NCBI GenBank assembly: GCA_964545245.1
Contig: CAZJFC010000017.1
Coordinates: 1 to 31,028 of the forward strand
DNA length: 31,028 nucleotides
Direction of reading: 5' to 3'
Source: CAZJFC01 sp964545245
GTDB lineage: Bacteria > Pseudomonadota > Alphaproteobacteria > Rickettsiales > 21-14-0-20-44-7
Shown here in pieces: positions 24,039-31,028 of the stretch. A program made the position numbers and the translations under genes. Under the pieces are notes generated by a model. It saw nothing but the letters and a program-made list of their open reading frames with translations, ran no database searches and was not told where the DNA came from. Positions within the stretch are counted from its first letter, which is position 1, and the number at the start of each line of letters is the position of its first letter.

Positions 24039-26721
24039 TTACTGCGCTTTCTGCATGCTGATAAGGAACGGGCGCACTTGACTGAAACATTCCTTCATCT
24101 GTTTCAGGAGGTTCCCGAAATCCTCCCCCTTGCCGCCACTGGCAAGGTTACGCGCGGAAGCTTCCACCTGTTTTGCCAGCTCCGAAAGCCGGATAATGCC
24201 AAACTGGTAACTTGAGCTTTTCAGCGTATGCGCTGGAACAACCGCGTCTTTCGGCTTGTTCTCCCTATATGCATCCTCAATATTTTTAAGGTAAGCCTCA
24301 CTGTCTTCAAGATAATACCCGATCACCATCGGCAATTTCCCTCCCATAATTTCCTTTGCCTGGTTAAACAGCCCCATATNNNNNNNNNNCAAAATTGTCA
24401 TTATTTTTTGCCTCCGGCATTAAGTTTTCATTTTCCGTCCCCGCTTCTGCCGCATTATAACCATTTTTCTCCAGCCGCGCGCGCAGCCATTTCAGCAATA
24501 TGGACTCAAGGTCGGTTTTTCGTAACGGCTTGCTGATATAATCATCCATTCCGCTTTCGATGCAGCGCTCCCTGTCGCCTTTAAGAGCGTTGGCGGTAAG
24601 CGCGATAATCGGCACTGGCTTTACCTTTCCTTTCGCTTTTAACGCCACAATATGCTGCGCCGCCTCGAACCCGTCCATTACCGGCATCTGGCAATCCATG
24701 AATATCAGGTCAAAACTATCCATCTTCACCGCCTCAATCGCCTGCTCGCCATTTTCCGCAATGCTCACCCTGCACCCGAAACTTTCCAGCAATTCAGTGG
24801 TTATACTGCAATTCACGCGGTTGTCCTCGACCAGCAATATATGCGTTCCCTTGAGCGGTTTCCCGTGTGAAAGCAGTTTTTCCACATTCATTGAATGCGC
24901 GGATTCCGCCGTTATCATCCCGCTTCCTCTTTCATACTCCCCGCTTAATATGTGCCTTATCATATCGCGCAACTGCTGCCCCGGCGCCGGTTTAACGATG
25001 CACCCATCGGCGCCCGCTTCGGCAAGTTTCCGGGTTATTTCCTCCTCGCCGGACGGAACCATGACAATAACCGGGATACCCTCAAGCGCATTGTCGGATT
25101 TCAGCATTTTCAGGAATTCCAGCCCATTGGTTCCCGGCATCAGGTAATCGGTCACGATAATCTGCACAGGCTCTTTGCTGTTAATCTGGTGATGCAGCCT
25201 TGCGAATGCCTCTTCCGCACCTTCCGCGATGATGCACCCCATGCCTGCGGCTGCAAGCACCTCGGAATAAAGCTCGCGGTTTGGCTCAAGGTCATCGACC
25301 AGCAACACCCTTATATTTGCGCTTTCAGCGGTTTGCGCAGACATTGTTTGCTGAGGCTCCGCCCCTTCAAGCGGGATCTGCCATGAGAAAACGCTACCCT
25401 TGCCGAATACGCTGCTGACGGAAATTTTCCCTCCCATAAGTTCCACGATATTCCTGCTGATGGCAAGCCCAAGCCCGGTTCCCTGCCTTGCCCTTGTGCT
25501 GCCGCTCTCAACCTGCATGAATTTCTCGAACAGGCCGGAAAGCTTGTTCTCAGCTATGCCGATTCCCGTATCCTCAACCCTGAAATCAAGCCAGTTGCGG
25601 CCATCCCGGCGCACCTCCACATGTACCAGGACATACCCCGAATCCGTGAATTTTATGGCATTGCCGATAAGGTTGAACAAAACCTGCCTTATGCGCCCCG
25701 GATCGGCCATAATAAAATGCGGCGTGCCGGGCGCGTATCTCATCATCAGCTCAATATTTTTCTCCCGCGCGCGGACGGAAAGCAGCGCTATGCAATCCTC
25801 AATCGTCGCAAGCAGGTTGAAACGAGCAGGCTCAAGCTTCATCTGCCCCGCCTCCAGACGGGAAAAATCAAGTATATCATTGATTATCCCCAGCAGGTGC
25901 TCGCCGGAGCTTTGCAGCGTTTGCACATAACTCCTTTGCCGTGTATCGAGGCTTGTTCCAAGTAGCAGCTCCGTCATGCCGAAAATCCCGTTCATCGGGG
26001 TACGTATCTCATGGCTCATATTCGCGAGGAAATTCCCCTTAAGCTGGTTAAGCTCGTTAATCTGTTTCTGCGCCTGGCTGACATAGGAAAGCGCGGGGCG
26101 CAGGACAATCAGCGCAATGGCGAAAAAAAGCAGCAATGAGGCCAGCGCGAAACCGAAAATAGTGTTGTATATATTACTGATTGTCCCTTTTATTTTCCTT
26201 TCATAAACCGCGTTCTCGGCATCAAACCCCTGCTGCATCACCCCCGTTCCTATCGAATTAATTCTCGCAATGTCATTCCCGGTTTGGGCGATTAAATCTT
26301 TTGAGAGGGTGATTATCTCCCTCAGGTTCCGGTCAAGGTTATAAGGTTCCCCATAATAAATCCCATGCAGTTCATCCGGCAGTTTCCGCGGTTGGAGGCG
26401 GTTATTTTCCGCGCCGCCCAATATGCTGTGTATCTTTTCAATTTCCGTTATTCCTTCACTTATCTTCCTGATGATCCCGGTTTTTTCACTTTCCGCCGCC
26501 AGCGTAAGGAGGTTTCCGTTAAGGATGACCCTTTGCAACATGATCTGGCGTTGATGCGCGAGGTTGCGGGTGGTTATATCCACCTGCCTGACGGAGAGCA
26601 GGTAAAACATAACGCCCAGCCCGACGGCGAAAAGCAGCGCGATAAGCAGCAGCCCAAGGCGGTAATGGAAGCTTATCCTCCGCCTTTTTGCGTCAATCGT
26701 CGCCTGTGTTACATTATTCAC
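24039..26721 (-). CDS. Hybrid sensor histidine kinase (HisKA-HATPase-REC-REC-Hpt), interrupted by an assembly gap
   Basis: The N-terminus has two membrane helices (about 22-43 and 186-208) around a periplasmic domain with PilJ/NarX-like character (NLAHQRQIMLQRVILNGNLL). The kinase core has His237 (MSHEIRTPMNG), the N box NLIGNAIKFTD, DTGIGI and GTGLGLAIS. The first receiver has phosphoacceptor Asp525, and the second has Asp676 (FMDCQMPVMDG). The frame breaks at the N run 24380-24389. Beyond it another frame encodes an Hpt domain (AHTLKSSSYQFG, phosphoacceptor His) ending at 24039. The gap length is arbitrary, so one protein with a C-terminal Hpt is the simplest reading, as in BarA/ArcB-like phosphorelays. 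The start is a GTG 3 bases after the response-regulator stop. Confidence 0.88.
24380..24389. other. Assembly gap (10 N) inside the hybrid kinase gene
   Basis: The N run separates the second receiver and its linker from the Hpt domain. The flanking frames are out of phase across it, as expected for a placeholder of arbitrary length. Confidence 0.95.
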
Positions 26722-26724
26722 CGC

Positions 26725-27681
26725 TTACCATTTGAATGTGCTGGCGGGGGAGTTACGCACAGCAACCGTAACCTGGTTTCCCGCCTCATTATAAATCATC
26801 TTGTCGAAGGAGATCATCCTTGCGCGGGCAATGCCGCGCCCGTGGCTGGCAGTCGCGCGGGCGGGGTCTATCTGCCAGTATTTCCTCCAGTCGAACCCCT
26901 TGCCCGAATCCGTGATTTGCAGGATACAGACTTCCGGCTTGCGCTGGAACGAAACTTCCGCGGTTTTATCCCTGTATGCAGGAATTTCCGCCTTGCGCTC
27001 AATTTCCTTGCGCCACTGGTTTTTGGCTATCAGCTTGGCTTTTTCCTCATAGTTGATCCCAAGGTTGCCGTGCTCAATGGCATTGACCAGAAGCTCAAGC
27101 AGCCCCGTCACCACCCGTTCCGGCTCAGGGAAGCACCCGGCAAGGAAACTTGCGGTATCCTCCGCCTCGGTCAGCGTCCGCACATTCACGGTGCAGGCAT
27201 TTACCGCCTTAAGCGCCGCGTTCTGGCGGTGTATCTGCGCGATAAGCGTTTTTTTCTGCCTGCCTTCGCGGAGCGCGGAATTTATGACGCTGCTCAATAT
27301 GGAATCCCCGGCGGGTTTTATCAGGTAATAGAACACCCCGGATTCGATTCCCTGCTTTATCTGCTCCGGGTCGCCGGAACCGGTCAGCATAATCACCGGG
27401 ATATTTGCCAGCGCATGGTCGGATTTCATTTTATCCACCACTTCAAGGCCGGAAAGACCGGGCATTTCGCGGTCGAGTATCACGCTATCGATATTTTCCC
27501 CGTCGCTTCTCATGAGCGAGAGCGCTTCCTCGCCGGATGCAGCGGTGACAACCCTGTAACCCTGTTTTTTCAGGGTTTGCTCAAGCATCATGAGCATGAT
27601 GCGGTCATCATCGACCACGAGGATCCTTGCCGGTTGCGCCGGGATGGAAGAAGCGGAAATTATATATGCGGGTTCAGCCAT
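26725..27681 (-). CDS. Response regulator fused to an HATPase (anti-sigma/serine-kinase-like) domain
   Basis: This is a 318-residue protein. Residues 18-135 form a receiver domain with acidic pocket DDD (24-26), Asp70 (VILDREMPG), Thr100 and Lys122. A helical linker leads to an HATPase_c domain of the RsbW/SpoIIAB type: Asn200 (ELLVNAIEHGN), the G1 box ITDSGKGFDW and the G2 box SHGRGIA. No HisKA dimerisation helix is present. Such proteins usually act on a partner by phosphorylation or partner switching rather than by binding DNA. It lies 2 bases after the hlyD stop and 3 bases before the kinase, so all are likely on one transcript, and the kinase is the natural phosphodonor. Confidence 0.88.
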   Translation of the reverse strand: MAEPAYIISASSIPAQPARILVVDDDRIMLMMLEQTLKKQGYRVVTAASGEEALSLMRSDGENIDSVILDREMPGLSGLEVVDKMKSDHALANIPVIMLTGSGDPEQIKQGIESGVFYYLIKPAGDSILSSVINSALREGRQKKTLIAQIHRQNAALKAVNACTVNVRTLTEAEDTASFLAGCFPEPERVVTGLLELLVNAIEHGNLGINYEEKAKLIAKNQWRKEIERKAEIPAYRDKTAEVSFQRKPEVCILQITDSGKGFDWRKYWQIDPARATASHGRGIARARMISFDKMIYNEAGNQVTVAVRNSPASTFKW

Positions 27682-27683
27682 GT

Positions 27684-29060
27684 TTATTGCTCCGATAGTG
27701 AGTTATAGATTGCGGTTCTGATTGGTTTCAGCAGATAGGCGAGGATGGTTTTTTCGCCGATTACGATATCCGCATCCACCGTCATCCCCGGTATGATCTT
27801 ATGGAAGCCGGAAGCCGCGCCGATATAATTATGCTCAAGCGCGACGCGGGCCTTGTAATACTCCTTGCGGTTATCATCAGTGAATGTCATCGCCGAGATC
27901 GACTGCAACACGCCCTCAATCGTCCCGAAGCGGACATAATCATAAGAATCCACCTTAACCTGCACGGGCTGGTTAACTGCCACGCGGCCAATCTGCTCGG
28001 TTGGTATCCTCACTTCCACCACAAGCTGTTCCTCCACCGGGACAATTTCCATGATCGTCTGCCCCGCCGGGATCACCGAGCCGATAGTATTCAGCTTCAG
28101 CCCTTTCACATAGCCCATGACCGGGGAGCGCACCTCAAGCCTTGTCACCCTTGCCTGCCGTTTTTTCAGGTTCTCCGATGCCTGCGCGAGTTCGGATTCA
28201 ACGCGGTTCAGTTCGCTATAGGCAGTGTCCTTATGTTGCGCGGTCAGCGCCTCAAGCCTTTTTTCATATTCGCTGAGTTCGCCTTTTGCCTCGGCGATCT
28301 GCTTGCCGATATTCGCAACATCTCCGGCGCGGGTATTATATTCCTGCTGCTTTGCCAGATATGCCGTACGCGCCGCCATGCCTTTTTCCTGCAACCCGGC
28401 ATAAATATTCCGCGATTCCGCCGCCACCCCAAGATTGGCGCGGGCGGTGCCAAGCGCCTGCTGGAGCCGTGAGATTACCTCACGTTTCTGCTGCACCTGC
28501 TCTTTCAGCACCGTCCTTTCGCTGATGCGGGCAAACCTCATGCTGTTGAACATTTTTGTCTGCGCTTCAATTTCTTCCCTGCCGGCATTGGTTTTCGAGA
28601 AATCAACTTCGCGCCCCTCGATCAACGCGCGGAGTTTTTCCGCCTGCACTTCGAGCGACTGCACAAGCGCCCCCTGTTCGCGCAAATCCTCCTCGGTTCC
28701 CGCACCGTCAATGCGGGCGAGTATCTGCTCTTTCTGGACGAAATCCCCTTCCCTCACCATAATTTCGCGCACAAGCCCGCCCTCAAGGTGCTGGACAAGC
28801 TGGCTATATCCGCTCGGCACCACCTGCCCTTCCGCCCGCGCAAGTTCCTTGACCGGGGTGATAGCCGCCCATGCGATAAACGTGAATGTTGCAAGGCTGA
28901 ACGCCAGCATCGAGAGTTTCAGCGTTTTCGGCAGGGTGGTTTCCTCCAGCCCCAGCGACATTCCAAGGTCTTCCGTATTTTCCCTGAATGGCGCGGCGGC
29001 GCGTTGGCGCATCAGCCGCCAGAATCCTGATTTCTTTCCTGTTGTATCATGGTTGCGCAT
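27684..29060 (-). CDS. Type I secretion HlyD-family periplasmic adaptor
   Basis: This is a 458-residue membrane fusion protein with a cytoplasmic N-terminus and one membrane helix (about 47-68). The first half of the lipoyl domain follows (GYSQLVQHLEGGLVREIMV). Long alpha-hairpin coiled coils span about 120-310, the second lipoyl half is VTRLEVRSPVMGYVKGLKL, and a beta-barrel domain (IVPVEEQLVVEVRIPTEQIG) ends the protein. It links the ABC transporter to a TolC-like outer membrane channel for one-step protein export. GGAGG is 9 bases before the ATG. It overlaps the ABC transporter gene by 14 bases. No TolC-like gene or secreted substrate is in the window. Confidence 0.93.
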   Translation of the reverse strand: MRNHDTTGKKSGFWRLMRQRAAAPFRENTEDLGMSLGLEETTLPKTLKLSMLAFSLATFTFIAWAAITPVKELARAEGQVVPSGYSQLVQHLEGGLVREIMVREGDFVQKEQILARIDGAGTEEDLREQGALVQSLEVQAEKLRALIEGREVDFSKTNAGREEIEAQTKMFNSMRFARISERTVLKEQVQQKREVISRLQQALGTARANLGVAAESRNIYAGLQEKGMAARTAYLAKQQEYNTRAGDVANIGKQIAEAKGELSEYEKRLEALTAQHKDTAYSELNRVESELAQASENLKKRQARVTRLEVRSPVMGYVKGLKLNTIGSVIPAGQTIMEIVPVEEQLVVEVRIPTEQIGRVAVNQPVQVKVDSYDYVRFGTIEGVLQSISAMTFTDDNRKEYYKARVALEHNYIGAASGFHKIIPGMTVDADIVIGEKTILAYLLKPIRTAIYNSLSEQ

Positions 29061-31028
29061 AATCTTCCGCCTCCCCGTTCTGGTTTATCTGTTTCCTGAT
29101 CTCGGCCTTGGTACGGCCAACGACGATTTTTCCATCCGGCTTCATCCAGATTACCTGGTCGGCTTCCCGGACCCAGTCTTCGCGGTGGGAAACGAAAATC
29201 ACCGTTTTCTTGCCGCGGCATTCCTGGAGGTAACGGCGGAAACGCTCGCCGGTCGGGCTGTTCAATATCTGCGAAGGCAGCTCGTCGCACAGGATTATCG
29301 GACGGTCGGCGAGATAAACCCGCGCAAGGCATATCCTTGCCGCCAGCCCGCTGGAAATCGCCACTCCCCCTTCACCGATTACGGTATCCAGCCCGGAAGG
29401 CAGCGCCTCGACCTTTTCCCACGCATCGGCCCAGAGCAAGGCCTGCCTCAGCTTGTAATCCGGCGCGAGCGGGTTGACCGCGCGGAGGTTTTCGGCCACG
29501 GTTCCGGGCAACAGTTCCGGTTGCTGCGGCAGGTACGCGATCTGCCTCCTCAGGCTGCGCGGGTCAAACTGGCGGTAGTCAATGTCATCAAGGCGGATGC
29601 TGCCGAGCGCGACCGGGTAAAGCCCAAGGATAACCCGCAATATGCTGGATTTCCCGCAGCCATTCCCGCCATAAACCGCGACGATCTGCCCTTCTTTTAT
29701 GTCGGCGTTGAGGCCGAGGAAAACCGGGTCGCTTTTGCGGCTATAGCGCAGCCCGACATTATGCATGGTTATATTCCCCTTAAGCTGCCGTTCGGCAATA
29801 GCGTGTTTTGCGGCATGGGCTTCCGGCGGCAGGCTCATCAGGTGGGAAACCTGTTTTGCCGAAGCGCGTACCTGCTCAAGGTTGGGCAGCAAGGAGCAGA
29901 TTACCTGAAGCGGATAGAGCAGCCGCCATGTGAGTATCATGGTTGCCACCATCGCGCCGCCGCTCATATCCCCTGCCCAGATGCGGGAAAGGCACCACTG
30001 GATGGTTGCCACCCCGGCAACCACGGTAAGGAACGAAGCGGCAAACTGCGCGAAAGACGCGATCAGGTTGAACTGCGCCTGCGATTTTGTGGCCTGCCAG
30101 CTTACCGCGCGGTAACGCTGGAGGATTTTCTCGCTCATCCCGGCGGCGAAAATCGGTTTCAGGTTTGAGGTTATCTCCATCAGCAATTGCTGGCTCTGCG
30201 CGGCGCTATGGGCGGATTCACGGCCAATCTTCTGCCAGACCGGGCGCAGCGCGACCAGCATCAGCACATAGGCCGCGATCACCGCGACCGAAACCCATGC
30301 CACCGGCCCCGCTATCATGGCGATAACCAGAATCAGCACGAACAGGAACGGCAATTCAAGCACGGTAAGGAACATCGGCCCGGTTATGAAATCGCGCACC
30401 GCCTCGAAAGACCTCACCCGCGCAAGCTGCGCGGAAACCGAGGCCTGCTCAATCACCGAAGCGGGCAGGAACAGCAGCCTTTCAAACATCGCGGCTGTGA
30501 CCATCATCCCGCTGCGCGCGCCCATCCACCCGCTAAGGCGGAGCCGCAGCCAGCGCGTGATTTTCTCGACCAGCAACGCGCCGATAACGCCAACGGCAAG
30601 CAGCGGCAGTGTTTCCACCGCCCGCGCCGCCACCACACGGTCATAAACCACCATTGAGAAAATCGGCATGGCCAGTGTAAACAAATGCATGACCATGCTG
30701 AGCAGCGCCGCATGCCAGAGAATCGGGCGGAACCTCGCGGCGATTCCTTTCAGCCAGTTGCGGCGTTCGGATTTTGCCTCCTCATCGTTCAGGCTGTCGG
30801 TCTGTATCCTTTCCACGCGGTAAAGCGTACCCTTCCGGTTAGGGAGTTTACCGCGCTGTTTTTCGCGCCCGTCATGCCATGAAAGCCCATAGGCATTGAT
30901 CTCCTGAAGCACCACCCCGGTGAGCCATCCTTCGCCACGGTCAAAAATGAACAATGCGGGAAGTTCCTCCGGCTTGACCTCGGCAAGGTTGCAGCGCTTG
31001 GCTACCAGGTCAGAAGCGAGCGCTGCAA
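29047..31028 (-). CDS. Type I secretion ABC transporter with degenerate signature, partial (N-terminus beyond window)
   Basis: About 659 residues are visible and the frame continues through the right edge. The start-like TTG at 30954 is internal. The first part (LAEVKPEELPALFIFDRGEG) is the end of a C39-peptidase-like domain. About six membrane helices follow, then the nucleotide-binding domain, with Walker A GGNGCGKSS, Q-loop YLPQQPE, Walker B IILCDE and switch His (VIFVSH). The ABC signature is AISSGLAAR instead of LSGGQ, and the D-loop is SQIL instead of SALD, so one ATP site may be inactive. That would fit a heteromeric transporter with a canonical partner upstream of this window. It pairs with the HlyD gene downstream (14-base overlap) and exports an unidentified protein. 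Confidence 0.9.
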   Translation of the reverse strand, partial: AALASDLVAKRCNLAEVKPEELPALFIFDRGEGWLTGVVLQEINAYGLSWHDGREKQRGKLPNRKGTLYRVERIQTDSLNDEEAKSERRNWLKGIAARFRPILWHAALLSMVMHLFTLAMPIFSMVVYDRVVAARAVETLPLLAVGVIGALLVEKITRWLRLRLSGWMGARSGMMVTAAMFERLLFLPASVIEQASVSAQLARVRSFEAVRDFITGPMFLTVLELPFLFVLILVIAMIAGPVAWVSVAVIAAYVLMLVALRPVWQKIGRESAHSAAQSQQLLMEITSNLKPIFAAGMSEKILQRYRAVSWQATKSQAQFNLIASFAQFAASFLTVVAGVATIQWCLSRIWAGDMSGGAMVATMILTWRLLYPLQVICSLLPNLEQVRASAKQVSHLMSLPPEAHAAKHAIAERQLKGNITMHNVGLRYSRKSDPVFLGLNADIKEGQIVAVYGGNGCGKSSILRVILGLYPVALGSIRLDDIDYRQFDPRSLRRQIAYLPQQPELLPGTVAENLRAVNPLAPDYKLRQALLWADAWEKVEALPSGLDTVIGEGGVAISSGLAARICLARVYLADRPIILCDELPSQILNSPTGERFRRYLQECRGKKTVIFVSHREDWVREADQVIWMKPDGKIVVGRTKAEIRKQINQNGEAEDYAQP

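Noticed and set aside
26365..30168. Very long open frames on the plus strand (447 and 577 codons) opposite the kinase, regulator, HlyD and ABC genes
   Set aside because: They are antisense to well-identified proteins, have odd composition (many His, Arg and Pro) and no recognisable domains. They result from biased codon use in GC-rich genes.

Overview
The window looks like a piece of an alphaproteobacterial chromosome, possibly from a metagenome because it carries two 10-N scaffold gaps (5347-5356 and 24380-24389). The assignment rests on gene content: a DUF3768 protein, a TamA/TamB pair, a YdbH-YnbE-YdbL operon and a HlyD-type type I secretion pair. It is an inference, and the genus cannot be read from the sequence. 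I saw no rRNA, tRNA or CRISPR array.

Region 1 (about 1-11942) is part of a tailed-phage prophage. Its packaging and head genes lie on the minus strand in one tightly overlapping late operon, transcribed from right to left: gpZ-like tail protein, ParB-like protein, ParB-methyltransferase fusion, HAD-like protein, SAM methyltransferase, Nu1-like small terminase, GpA-type large terminase (broken by an N gap), gpW-like connector, lambda-type portal, prohead protease-capsid fusion, DUF2190 decoration protein, and a head-tail joining protein cut by the left window edge. Three short plus-strand cassettes interrupt this operon in the manner of phage morons: an orphan Phd/YefM-like antitoxin, a ParD/ParE pair and a DUF3768 gene. 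Each ends by sharing a TTAA with the stop codon of the opposing late gene. The capsid fusion has a second, well-placed ribosome binding site inside the gene. The four genes between the tail gene and the terminase (two ParB-fold proteins, two methyltransferase domains, one HAD fold) are the best candidate for an uncharacterised phage nucleotide or DNA modification system.

Region 2 (about 12000-14821) is host flank. It holds an AT-richer polysaccharide deacetylase and a divergent pirin / LysR-regulator pair with a perfect 17-bp dyad between the two genes.

Region 3 (14888-24030) is an envelope block. It contains ydbH-ynbE-ydbL (an inner-to-outer membrane lipid bridge), a YbdG-like mechanosensitive channel on the other strand behind a shared bidirectional terminator, and tamA-tamB (a second inner-to-outer membrane bridge). 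Two AsmA-like systems that are partly redundant in E. coli therefore sit side by side.

Region 4 (24039-31028) is a minus-strand operon. It encodes a type I secretion ABC transporter (running off the right edge, with a degenerate ABC signature), its HlyD adaptor, a response regulator fused to an HATPase domain, and a large hybrid histidine kinase with two receiver domains and an Hpt domain (broken by the second N gap). The near-zero gaps between genes imply that the secretion pair and the two-component pair are expressed together.
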